From Candidatus Woesebacteria bacterium (GTDB taxonomy: Bacteria; Patescibacteriota; Microgenomatia; UBA1406; GWC2-37-13), in contig JAGQLS010000005.1 in assembly GCA_020429045.1 (NCBI GenBank), positions 1-64,000 on the forward strand: a DNA stretch of 64,000 nt, written 5' to 3'. The notes below the pieces were generated by a model that saw only the letters and a list, made by a program, of their open reading frames with translations, was not told the origin of the DNA and made no database searches. Positions 26,651 to 34,705 of this stretch are shown in pieces. Both the position numbers and the translations under genes were made by a program. Within the stretch, counting starts at the first letter, position 1; each line of letters begins with the position of its first letter.

Positions 26651-27933
26651 AATTTCACTATACAGATACGTGTGGTCTTTTTGATTTGACGATCGAAGAG
26701 ACACAAAAACAATTAACCCCCTACACTCAACACCTACAGAGCGTGGTTGCAAAACAAAATTATGAACATTCTGAAAGCTCAATCAATCTTCCGACAGATA
26801 CTAAACTAGAGGCACAAGTGAAACAATTAGCTTCAGAAAAAATTACACAAAAACTAAAATACGTTGTTATTATTGGTATTGGGGGCTCTAATCTTGGTAC
26901 AAAGGCTGTTTACGATGCATTGCGTGGTTACTATGACCAAGTGGAACAAACTCGGTTTCCCCGCATGGTTTTCTTAGATACCCAACACGAAGAAACCCTT
27001 TCTCGCGTTATCAATTTGATTCAGTCGCTTGGTGATAAAGAAGAAATACTGATAAACGCGATAAGTAAATCTGGTGGAACTACCGAAACCATTGTGAACC
27101 TCGAGGTGGTGTTTGACGCAATGAAAGAAAAATTTCAACACGTCGAAGATCGCTTTGTTATAACCACGAGTAAAGATTCTGCATTTCAAAACAAGGCGCA
27201 CGAGCTTGGTATCGCAACCCTTACGATTCCTGAAACCGTGGGTGGTCGATTCTCTGTGCTTTCGGCGGTTGGGCTTTTTCCTTTGTTGGCTGTTGGAATA
27301 AATATCGATTTACTCAGACAAGGTGCTACGGAGATGCGCAATCTGTGTGTCGATGGTGATTTGAAAACGAATCCTGCCGCGCTTTCTGCAACAATCCTCT
27401 ATCTTCACAACAAAGAGGGTAAAAATATCCACGATTCGTTTTTCTTTGCACCACAACTTGAGTCGCTCGGCAAATGGTATCGTCAGCTCACCGGAGAAAG
27501 TATCGGAAAGGAAGGAAAAGGAATTACACCAACGGCTTCTGTCGGCTCCAACGACCTACATTCTGTTGTGCAGCTTTATTTGGGTGGGCCGAAAGACAAA
27601 ATTACCTCGTTTGTATATCCGATTCATTCTTCAGAAGGTCAAGTTTGGATTCCACAACAACCAGTTTTTGGCATTGTTCAAGGAATTGCAAAAAAACAAG
27701 TGTCTGCGGTGATGAAAGCGATTATTGAAGGGGTGAAGATTGCGTATAAAAAACGAGAGCGGCCGTATGTTTTGATTGAGATTGAAGAAATAGGAGAAAA
27801 AGAACTTGGGGCTTTCCTGCAATTTAAAATGATTGAAATGATGTATCTGGGCAGGCTTCTTGAAGTGAATACATTCGACCAACCCGAAGTTGAGCTTTAC
27901 AAAATTGAAACAAAACGGATTTTACAAAGTTAA
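26647..27933 (+). CDS. pgi: Glucose-6-phosphate isomerase
   Basis: 428 residues from the ATG at 26647, which overlaps the upstream TGA (ATGA). The frame is open further upstream, but that part lies inside manA. Sugar-phosphate binding motifs are IGIGGSNLGTKAVYDAL, NAISKSGGTTETIVN and GGRFSVLSAVGLFPL (PGI signature). ESLGKWYRQLTGESIGKEG then leads to the catalytic region. It links glucose-6-P and fructose-6-P in glycolysis and in sugar-nucleotide supply for cell wall synthesis. The length matches the short bacterial/Firmicutes-type PGIs. Confidence 0.93.
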   Translation: MKFHYTDTCGLFDLTIEETQKQLTPYTQHLQSVVAKQNYEHSESSINLPTDTKLEAQVKQLASEKITQKLKYVVIIGIGGSNLGTKAVYDALRGYYDQVEQTRFPRMVFLDTQHEETLSRVINLIQSLGDKEEILINAISKSGGTTETIVNLEVVFDAMKEKFQHVEDRFVITTSKDSAFQNKAHELGIATLTIPETVGGRFSVLSAVGLFPLLAVGINIDLLRQGATEMRNLCVDGDLKTNPAALSATILYLHNKEGKNIHDSFFFAPQLESLGKWYRQLTGESIGKEGKGITPTASVGSNDLHSVVQLYLGGPKDKITSFVYPIHSSEGQVWIPQQPVFGIVQGIAKKQVSAVMKAIIEGVKIAYKKRERPYVLIEIEEIGEKELGAFLQFKMIEMMYLGRLLEVNTFDQPEVELYKIETKRILQS

Positions 27934-27948
27934 TTGCGCTTGCTGCTT

Positions 27949-28674
27949 TTATAAACACGTCATCTCTCGTGCGAGTTGGTTGAGCTCTTCTCCGTTTATT
28001 GCTAAACTTGTAAAAAAGACTCCGTTTTTCTGCGCACTTTGTATCCTTCTATTTTTTACAAGTTTTTCGAGGTTTTCGGGTAAAACAATAATTACTAGGT
28101 GGGGTGGTGGAAAGTTGTAGAAAAAATAGTGTATGTTATGTATTCTTTGCGGGCTTAAGACTGGATGTTTGTCACGATCAAACATGAGTGATTTATAAAC
28201 TTGTCTCGGGCTTCCGGTTTTAATCTCAAAAACAACTGGAGTCATTGTTGGTCGCCACATTCTTACGTTGTCCATTTGTAAAAAAGTCCTCCCGGTTGTG
28301 GGTCTTGTTAAAAGAACACTTCCTGTTGCCCGATCTATATAGCAACCACCCGAAAACAAAATTGGGTGGTTATTAAAAGCTTCTCGCACGCACTCCTCAC
28401 CATCTAACAACTGCCTAATACTCTCGAGCTGTGCGTTCGCAACAACTTCTGCTAAATACCCTCGTGCGTGTTGGTTTATTTGAGATGAAGATATAATATG
28501 ACGCCATGTCTGGCTTCTTTGTAACTCAACTTGAAGCGCTTGTTTGTCAATTGTTGGTTTGTTGTGTTGAAGGGTTTGTTGTAGTTCTAATGGTAATGGT
28601 TTCGTCCCGCGCTCCACAAACCATGCTTGGGCGGCGTTTTCTTGTTGAATAAGCCAGGCTGGGTATGTATACAT
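27949..28674 (-). CDS. PD-(D/E)xK-like predicted nuclease, copy 2
   Basis: 241 residues from the ATG at 28674, chosen because it aligns with its neighbour; a TTG at 28713 would overlap the upstream gene. It is a clear paralogue of the gene next to it: both share a WxxI start, ARGYLAEVV, a NHP[IL]L stretch and a VV[FV]E[IV]KTG core. The Glu of LAEV, an Asp in LQMDNVRMW and the E-I-K of FEIKTG fit the order of a PD-(D/E)xK nuclease site. The Asp region is less like the standard than in copy 1. Role unknown: restriction, repair or plasmid defence are all possible. Confidence 0.6.
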   Translation of the reverse strand: MYTYPAWLIQQENAAQAWFVERGTKPLPLELQQTLQHNKPTIDKQALQVELQRSQTWRHIISSSQINQHARGYLAEVVANAQLESIRQLLDGEECVREAFNNHPILFSGGCYIDRATGSVLLTRPTTGRTFLQMDNVRMWRPTMTPVVFEIKTGSPRQVYKSLMFDRDKHPVLSPQRIHNIHYFFYNFPPPHLVIIVLPENLEKLVKNRRIQSAQKNGVFFTSLAINGEELNQLAREMTCL

Positions 28675-28697
28675 TTTTATGAAATAGTTATCAATGT

Positions 28698-29501
28698 TTA
28701 CACTTGAGTACAATTCAATGCTTCTCGGATAAAACTTTCCAACTCTTCCTCGCTAAGTGGTAGCGAAACAAACAATATACCCGATTCTTCTGCTTCTTTC
28801 ACCATTTGGTGTTTTCTTATTCTCTCAATTTGGTTTTGTGGAACAGCAACGACAATGTGTAATGTAGATGATTTATATAATGTGGAGGATAATAATGACA
28901 ACCTCTGATCGCTGAGGGTTTGGTTTGTGCCCTCCCCGTAAAACAAATCTCTGATAATGTTTTTTGCTTTGCCCGTCTTGACCTCCACCACGATGGGTGT
29001 TTCTGCTCGCTTCCTTTTTGAACCCATCATAATAAGTCCGTCTATTTCAGAAGCGCATTTGTTTGTTTGTGGGTTAAAAACACACACTCCACCAGTAACG
29101 GGATCTATCATTCTGTGTTCTCCAGATAAAAGCGGGTGGTTCCTGAAAAATTCCTCAGTAACCTCTTGTCCACAATGAAGCTTTGGAATATTACTCAGAA
29201 AATCCATCATAACTACTTCGGCCAGATACCCCCTTGCTCTCAGAAAAAAATAACCACCCGGGCCCACCCTATAACTTTCTTCACGACGCCAATGCGCTTG
29301 TATATTTCTCCACCGGCGACTTTTTTGTATTTCTACATACAATTCCTGTCTGTTGAGATTGTAATGAGCCGATCTTGTTGCAATAAGGTTTTGTACCCAT
29401 TCTGGCACTGGTTGTATTTTCTGATTTAAGCACCACAACTGACCATCATATCGACCACCACCTAGCCACCCTGGAACAGATTCGTGTATAGTAGTAGCCA
29501 T
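28698..29501 (-). CDS. PD-(D/E)xK-like predicted nuclease, copy 1
   Basis: 267 residues from the ATG at 29501. An upstream GTG at 29540 is part of a TATAAT promoter box, so it cannot be the start. Motif order: RGYLAEVV (Glu), SEIDGLIMM (Asp), then PIVVEVKTGKA (Glu-x-Lys), the layout of a restriction-endonuclease-fold active site. A C-terminal helix-strand part (LHIVVAVPQNQIERIRK, GILFVSLPLSEEELESF) is shared with the paralogue downstream. Two adjacent copies suggest a heterodimer or functional split. No methyltransferase is nearby, so a classic restriction system is not supported. Confidence 0.62.
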   Translation of the reverse strand: MATTIHESVPGWLGGGRYDGQLWCLNQKIQPVPEWVQNLIATRSAHYNLNRQELYVEIQKSRRWRNIQAHWRREESYRVGPGGYFFLRARGYLAEVVMMDFLSNIPKLHCGQEVTEEFFRNHPLLSGEHRMIDPVTGGVCVFNPQTNKCASEIDGLIMMGSKRKRAETPIVVEVKTGKAKNIIRDLFYGEGTNQTLSDQRLSLLSSTLYKSSTLHIVVAVPQNQIERIRKHQMVKEAEESGILFVSLPLSEEELESFIREALNCTQV

Positions 29502-29729
29502 TGGTAAGTGTCTTATGTGTAACTCATATGTATTATACACTACTATAGGCTTTATATAAATTCTTCTTGGTTTCTTGATAAATGCAAGGTTCTAATCCAT
29601 GCTATCTTTGTTATTGTCTAAAGTGTCTATAATAAGGGGTTTAGGGCGAAGGTCCACAAATGAAAAATTAGAAGGAAAAAGGATGGCTACTGACGAGACG
29701 AAAGATAATCTTCTGAGTCAAAATGGGTG

Positions 29730-30251
29730 TCATACTTCTCTATCTTTTTCCGTATGCTTTCTCGCGAGGAGGAAAAGTAGATCAGAAAGCCTGTTGAGGT
29801 ATTGTAAAATGAGTTTATCGTCGTTTGTTTTTTGCTTTTTCTGGTGTAAAAATCCAGCCACTCTGCGTTCTGCCCTACGAACCACGGTGCGGGCAAGATG
29901 AAGGTGTGTCGATAGTATGCTTCCTTGGGGTAAAATAAAAACGGTTAGTTTTGGTAAGGCTTTCTCAAGGCCCACAATCTCCTTTTCGGTCTCTCTTAAA
30001 TAGTTTTTAATGGACGATTTTTTTAATTGGGCACCCGACAAATACGCCATAATAAGATACAGAGCGGTCTGTGTATTGGTTAATATCAGATGAACATGTT
30101 TGTCTAAACTTTTCTCGAGGGCCAAACCAATCGTGCCACTTGCCTCGTCGACGGTGCCGCATGCTTCGACTTGTGGGTCGTTTTTTAGCAGCCGCTTACC
30201 CCCAAAAATCGCCGTTGTGCCATCATCGCCTGTTTTTGTACTGATAGACAT
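29730..30251 (-). CDS. pduO: PduO-type ATP:cob(I)alamin adenosyltransferase
   Basis: 173 residues. The N-terminal STKTGDDGTTAIFGGKRLLK with the following KNDPQVEACGTVDEASGTIG is the PduO signature. PKLTVFILPQGSILSTHLH, RTVVRRAERRV and YLNRLSDLLFLLAR complete it. It transfers adenosyl from ATP to cob(I)alamin, making the cofactor needed by the B12-dependent ribonucleotide reductase encoded two genes upstream. It lies seven bases after the ECF S-component gene, so uptake and adenosylation are made together. All nucleotide and corrinoid contacts that I can recognise are present. Confidence 0.93.
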   Translation of the reverse strand: MSISTKTGDDGTTAIFGGKRLLKNDPQVEACGTVDEASGTIGLALEKSLDKHVHLILTNTQTALYLIMAYLSGAQLKKSSIKNYLRETEKEIVGLEKALPKLTVFILPQGSILSTHLHLARTVVRRAERRVAGFLHQKKQKTNDDKLILQYLNRLSDLLFLLARKHTEKDREV

Positions 30252-30258
30252 AGTCTTA

Positions 30259-30789
30259 TTATTTTAACGCAAGTTTTTGCATGATGTAGTTTGTCTCTAG
30301 TTTCGGGTTTGCGATAACCCATTGATATATAAGTGGGGAAAGAATAAAAGACAACACAACGTTCCCCGACAAGTGGTAAAGAGTAAAGGGAATTTGCCCA
30401 AAAAATGCCTCGGAAAAAGATTGATAAAAAAACAAGGGCCCAATGGTGAAACCCGTAAAGGCATCGTACAAAAGTGTGCCAACTACGGCAAATGTTACAT
30501 ATCCCCACACATTATTTCCTTTTTGTTTTGAAAAATATATTCCAGCCAACAAACCCAACAACCCATACGATGTGGCTGTTATTAATGTCCATACGCCAAG
30601 TGTTTGTGTTAGGAAATCGTAGGCGATAATTGCTAAAACGCCAAATACAAGACCGCTCCACTTTCCCCACTTTCTCGAAAACGGCATCATGGTGGTCATA
30701 ATTGGTTCTGTGTTTGGTGGATGAGGAATCAAACGCAGCGCCACAATAATAGTTAGTCCGATAATATATTTGATTGTGTTTTTTTTCAC
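30259..30789 (-). CDS. ECF transporter S component, probably for a corrinoid
   Basis: 176 residues with about six membrane helices and little else, the size of an energy-coupling-factor substrate-binding (S) subunit. The stretch RLIPHPPNTEPIMTTMMPFS after the first helix is like the substrate-side loop of several S components. The specificity is inferred from place: it lies between nrdJ (24 bases) and pduO (7 bases). The shared EcfA/EcfT energising module is not in the window. A precursor such as cobinamide, or a B12-binding alternative, cannot be told apart by reading. Confidence 0.75.
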   Translation of the reverse strand: MKKNTIKYIIGLTIIVALRLIPHPPNTEPIMTTMMPFSRKWGKWSGLVFGVLAIIAYDFLTQTLGVWTLITATSYGLLGLLAGIYFSKQKGNNVWGYVTFAVVGTLLYDAFTGFTIGPLFFYQSFSEAFFGQIPFTLYHLSGNVVLSFILSPLIYQWVIANPKLETNYIMQKLALK

Positions 30790-30813
30790 TTTTTTCCCTA
30801 AACTTGTTGTTTC

Positions 30814-33222
30814 TTAACACTCCGCATAACCGCAGCCATAGCATTTTGCACACCCTTCTTCACGTGCCAAAAGCGCTTGGCCGCACTCTTTGCAAATATC
30901 AAAATGTTTCTCTGTTGGTGTGGGTGACACGTCAATCCGCGCCGGTTGGTGTTCGTCTTGAGGCAACTCTGGTTGTTCAACCACACTCATAAGCTCAACA
31001 TCGTGCGACGTGCCATTCCCGTTTGTTGGCGTTTCTGGTTGAGCCAGCTTCTGAAAATGCATATCCAACACTTTCGCAAGGGCGTCGGGAAGGCTGCGTA
31101 CACGATCTTTCCCAAACCCAAGCGCTCGGCCACCGCCGATGCCGCGCAGTTGTTTAATAATGTTTTTCGCTTTTTCAGCACCGTTAACATGGTTGGTGGT
31201 GCGGAAGTACAAAGAAATCATCTTTCCCAAACCCTCCGCCATAGCAAACACGTCTGTTCCTGCTTTGCCAACGTTGATAAACACCTCGTGGGGCTCGTTG
31301 TTGCCGTTTGTGTTAATGGTGATATATGCGCGACCAACCGGCGTATCAATTTTATACGTTGCTCCATACACAACCATTGGTCGTGGCTTGACTGCATACG
31401 AGGGAAGCGCTGGTGTTTGTTCTTTTTCTTGAGGTTTTTTTTTGTCGCTATCTTCACGCTCCAAAACACCCTGGCGCGATCCATCGCGCATGTAGGCGAT
31501 GCCTTTGAGACCATGATCGTACGCGAGAGTATAAAGTCGTTTCACGTCTTCCACTGTGTGTGTGTTGGGTGCGTTTACTGTTTTTGAAATCGATGCGTCG
31601 ACGTATTTCTGAATAGTTGCCTGGACCATAACGTGGTCCTCGGGCGTCAAGTCGTTTGCGGAAACAAAATAATCAGGGCGCTCCAGCGAACCTTCATCTA
31701 CCTCATTTTGGTGTTTTTGATACCACTCTTCATATAAATGGTGGCGCATCACGTGTTTTCCCAGTCGATCTCGTCGAATAAACTCAAATTCGTATACCGG
31801 CTCGATGCCCGAAGAAGTGTTTGCCATAAGCGACGTGGAGCCTGTTGGTGCCTGCATGAGGATTACTGAATTGCGAATCCCGTGGGCGCGCACTTCTTTG
31901 CGAATTTCCTCTGGCATTTGTTTCATAAAACCGCTTTGGACAAATTTTTCTGCAACAAACCGTGGGAATGAGCCTTTTTCTTTTGCAAGCTCAACTGACG
32001 CGCTGTATCCTTCGTAGCAAATGATTTTGTATATCTTTTCAATAAACTCGAGCGATTCTTTTGAACCATAGCGAATGTGGAGTTTGATAAGGGTGTCACC
32101 CAAACCCATGGTTCCCAGACCAATGCGGCGTTCACCCTCAAGTTGGGTCTTTTTTATACCCTCAAACACATATGGGTCCATGTCGACAACGTTGTCTTGG
32201 AAGCGAACCGCGGTTTGCACTGTTTCGCTCAACAAATCAAAATTAAACGTTCCTGCTTTGTCTATCTCGTAACCTTCGACAAACGCAGAGAGGTTTATAG
32301 AGCCCAAATTACACACACCCCACGGGGGAAGTCCCTCTTCGCCACACGGGTTGACACAGACAATTCTGTTCCAATAATAATTGTTGTGCATTTTGTTGTA
32401 TCGTTCAAGAAACACCACGCCTGGTTCGGCAGACTTCCAAGCCGCTTTTGCAATGAGGTCCCAGATTTTTCGCGCTTTCACCACCTTATGTACGTTTATT
32501 TTCTTTCCCATTTCTTTCCATTTTTGGATGTCTCCATCCCACTTTTCGTCATATTCAAGGTCGTTTTTGTCGGGGAAAATGAGTGGCCAATCCTCGTCTT
32601 TTTTTACTGCTTCCATAAACAAATCGGAGACACACACTGAGAGGTTGGCGCCATTGATGCGAGCGAGGTCTTGTTTAACCGTAATAAATTCTTCAATATC
32701 TGGGTGCCAATCCCATAGCATAAGCATAAGTGCGCCACGACGAGTACCACCTTGTTGAATAATGTCTTTGGTCGCAAGAGAAAAAATTTCTGCCCAATTG
32801 CAAGGCCCCGAAGAGAAACCATTCACTTTCTCAACGCGCGCACCACGTGGGCGAAGGGTAGATAAATTGATACCAACACCGCCCCCGCGAGCCATAATCT
32901 CAATCATGTTTCCCAACGTATCGAGTATCCCCTGTCGTGAATCTTGTGGAGAGGGAATAACAAAACAATTGTAAAAGGTTACTGCAAAGCCTGTACCAGC
33001 TCCAGCGAGTATTCTTCCTCCTGGAACGTATTTGAAGTCTTCCATCGCCGAATGGAATTTCTTTGCCCACTCTTTTCGCTTGTCTGGTTTTTCTTTTTCT
33101 GCAACTGCGTCTGCAACACGCTGCCACATCTCTTCCGGCGTTTTTTCCAAAGGGTCGCCTTTTTTGTTTTTGAGAGAATAACGATCTAAAAAAACCTTCT
33201 CTGATACTCCTTTAAGTTTCAT
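30814..33222 (-). CDS. nrdJ: Adenosylcobalamin-dependent (class II) ribonucleotide reductase
   Basis: About 802 residues from the ATG at 33222 (a TTG at 33240 is the longer option). NrdJ-type features: VPGGRILAGAG near the N-terminus, FYNCFVIP and later NPCGEEGLPPWGVCNLGSIN, ARGGGVGINLS, and PTGSTSLMANTSSGIEP. The C-terminal zinc ribbon CKECGQ...CAKCYGCGYAEC is typical of class II enzymes and re-reduces the active site. It needs adenosylcobalamin; genes for uptake and adenosylation lie directly downstream. The regulator nrdR is directly upstream (about 80 bases). No other ribonucleotide reductase is seen in the window. Confidence 0.95.
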   Translation of the reverse strand: MKLKGVSEKVFLDRYSLKNKKGDPLEKTPEEMWQRVADAVAEKEKPDKRKEWAKKFHSAMEDFKYVPGGRILAGAGTGFAVTFYNCFVIPSPQDSRQGILDTLGNMIEIMARGGGVGINLSTLRPRGARVEKVNGFSSGPCNWAEIFSLATKDIIQQGGTRRGALMLMLWDWHPDIEEFITVKQDLARINGANLSVCVSDLFMEAVKKDEDWPLIFPDKNDLEYDEKWDGDIQKWKEMGKKINVHKVVKARKIWDLIAKAAWKSAEPGVVFLERYNKMHNNYYWNRIVCVNPCGEEGLPPWGVCNLGSINLSAFVEGYEIDKAGTFNFDLLSETVQTAVRFQDNVVDMDPYVFEGIKKTQLEGERRIGLGTMGLGDTLIKLHIRYGSKESLEFIEKIYKIICYEGYSASVELAKEKGSFPRFVAEKFVQSGFMKQMPEEIRKEVRAHGIRNSVILMQAPTGSTSLMANTSSGIEPVYEFEFIRRDRLGKHVMRHHLYEEWYQKHQNEVDEGSLERPDYFVSANDLTPEDHVMVQATIQKYVDASISKTVNAPNTHTVEDVKRLYTLAYDHGLKGIAYMRDGSRQGVLEREDSDKKKPQEKEQTPALPSYAVKPRPMVVYGATYKIDTPVGRAYITINTNGNNEPHEVFINVGKAGTDVFAMAEGLGKMISLYFRTTNHVNGAEKAKNIIKQLRGIGGGRALGFGKDRVRSLPDALAKVLDMHFQKLAQPETPTNGNGTSHDVELMSVVEQPELPQDEHQPARIDVSPTPTEKHFDICKECGQALLAREEGCAKCYGCGYAEC

Positions 33223-33300
33223 GTCTGTGTGTATAAGCAACTAATAATAAATTGTTTCTTGTTTTGGGTCTCTTATTATATAACCTTAACAAGATGTGTG

Positions 33301-33750
33301 TTACCCTGTTAATTTTTTAAGCTCTTTCTCAAACTCTTCAACGTCGACAAACCGCTTAAATACTGAGGCAAAACGTATATATGCTAGTTTGTCGAGTTCT
33401 TTGAGTTGGCTTGCAACTAGCTCCCCTATCCTTTGGCTTTGTATTTCAGTCTTTCCTCTGTGTGTCGCTTCTTGTTCTATAGTGTTTACAATATTTTCAA
33501 CCTGGTCTGCGGTAATGGTTGTTTTACCAACCGCCTTCACGATCCCTTCTCTTAGTTTTTTCCTGTCGAACCGCTCGCGCCGTTTGTCTTTTTTAATAAC
33601 AAGTATTGGAAGCTCTTCTACGCGCTCATAGGTGGTAAAACGCTTGCCGCAATCTGGACACGACCTTCTTCTTCTTATGGTTGTGCCGTTTTCAGAAACC
33701 CGCGTTTCTATAACTTCCGTGTTTGTATATTGACAAAATAAGCACTTCAT
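33301..33750 (-). CDS. nrdR: NrdR transcriptional repressor
   Basis: 149 residues. Zinc ribbon with Cys3, Cys6, Cys31 and Cys34 (MKCLFCQYTNTEV, RRSCPDCGKRF) and an ATP-cone domain (LVIKKDKRRERFDRKKLREG). It senses ATP/dATP and represses ribonucleotide reductase genes. It is the first gene of the nrdR-nrdJ-ECF S-pduO series. Two NrdR boxes lie at and upstream of its start codon, so it likely controls itself and, by read-through, the B12 salvage genes. Length is normal for the family. Confidence 0.96.
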   Translation of the reverse strand: MKCLFCQYTNTEVIETRVSENGTTIRRRRSCPDCGKRFTTYERVEELPILVIKKDKRRERFDRKKLREGIVKAVGKTTITADQVENIVNTIEQEATHRGKTEIQSQRIGELVASQLKELDKLAYIRFASVFKRFVDVEEFEKELKKLTG

Positions 33751-33791
33751 ATATTGTGTACTGTTTGAATTTATAACACTATTTGTAGTAT
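33744..33791 (-). promoter_or_regulatory. Pair of NrdR boxes upstream of nrdR
   Basis: Two 16-base sites resemble the NrdR consensus ACACTATATATAGTGT. Box 1, ACTTCATATATTGTGT at 33744-33759, covers the nrdR start codon and matches at about 12 of 16 positions. Box 2, ACACTATTTGTAGTAT at 33776-33791, matches at about 13. They start 32 bases apart, three helical turns, the usual spacing for paired NrdR binding. The rest of the gap to 34069 is AT-rich, with nothing else I can name. Confidence 0.75.
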
Positions 33792-34069
33792 TTCAAGTTC
33801 AATTATTATATCAAAATATATCATGTAGTAAATAGGTGTTTTTAGACTATCCTATAAAAATTTATTCGTTTTTCGTATATATTTTGAACAAAAACAAACA
33901 AACGTTAAACGTTGGTAACTAAAACTCGATTGTGTGAGATTGTGATATTTTTTTCTCTTTTTGTGGGAAGCTCTCATATAGCAAAAGCGCCGATTCTTTG
34001 TGTGTTTGGTTGTTGTCTTTTTACTGCTTTTTAATCTTAAACCTCTTTATTTACAGATGTGCTTGTTGG

Positions 34070-34075
34070 TATAAT
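34070..34075 (+). promoter_or_regulatory. -10 box of the RNase P (HARP) gene, leaderless type
   Basis: TATAAT lies six bases before the ATG at 34082, so transcription would begin at or within a base or two of the start codon. No convincing -35 element at 17 bases; a TTTACA at 34050-34055 is too close (14 bases). There is no ribosome-binding site between box and start. Confidence 0.65.
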
Positions 34076-34081
34076 GTAAAT

Positions 34082-34705
34082 ATGAAAAAAATCGTAATAG
34101 ACACAAATGTTCTTTTTAACATGAGTGCTGGCATCAATCTTGGCTCGACCACCAAAGAGGTTGTGGGTTTAATATCACAATCAGTGAGCGGGGCTCAGGG
34201 AAAAGAAAAAATCGCTCTCTTTACCACCCCTGGGGTTGTTAAAGAAATAGAGTCTTTTTTCGAAAACAACGATAAGGCTCTCCTACAAGACTTTCTTCAG
34301 TGTGTCACAATTAAATCCCCGTCTATTTTTCAAACATCTATTCCTGCATCAATTATGAAGGAGTATATAAACGAGTCGAGAGCTCGTGCTTATAGAGGTT
34401 TAACCATCGCGGAAGAAGAAATTATTAACGTTGGGAGGTTGTTTATGGGAAAAGAAGCGCTCCCAGAAAAAGAGTTTCAAATGACGGTGGGAAAAGTTAT
34501 TAAAAACGTTCGTGAACGCTATAGAAACGCTACGAGGACTGGTTTCATCGATAGTACAACAGATTTCGAACTTATTATTCTAAGCAGGGTTATTGAGGGG
34601 TATTTGGTTTCAACAGATGAAGGCGTTATGAAGTGGGCGCGGAAGTTTGGTGTTCTGGAGATGTCTCCAGAGGTTTTTGGAAAAGAGATTCGAGCGTGTG
34701 CTTAA
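34082..34705 (+). CDS. Protein-only RNase P of the HARP type (PIN-domain nuclease)
   Basis: 207 residues. The PIN-domain start KIVIDTNVLF carries the first Asp. The C-terminal half reads YRGLTIAEE, then VGKVIKNVRERYRNATRTG, FIDSTTDFELIILS and GYLVSTDEGVMKWARKFGV. This order and wording closely follow HARP (homologue of Aquifex RNase P; older name 'RNA ligase partner'), where the helical insert lets the protein form a ring-like oligomer. The role is 5' maturation of tRNA. The final 80 bases overlap a convergent membrane-protein gene. If the genome lacks RNase P RNA (rnpB), this would be the sole RNase P; that is not visible here. Confidence 0.87.
   Translation: MKKIVIDTNVLFNMSAGINLGSTTKEVVGLISQSVSGAQGKEKIALFTTPGVVKEIESFFENNDKALLQDFLQCVTIKSPSIFQTSIPASIMKEYINESRARAYRGLTIAEEEIINVGRLFMGKEALPEKEFQMTVGKVIKNVRERYRNATRTGFIDSTTDFELIILSRVIEGYLVSTDEGVMKWARKFGVLEMSPEVFGKEIRACA

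Noticed and set aside
29599-29901. 100-residue plus-strand frame with an AAGGA-like site before ATGGCTACT
   Set aside because: Most of it is opposite the certain pduO coding region, and the product looks like translated antisense of it. A short unit up to 29730 cannot be excluded but is not supported.
30946-31587. 213-residue open frame opposite nrdJ
   Set aside because: Cys/Phe-rich shadow of a well-defined NrdJ reading frame, with no promoter or motif.
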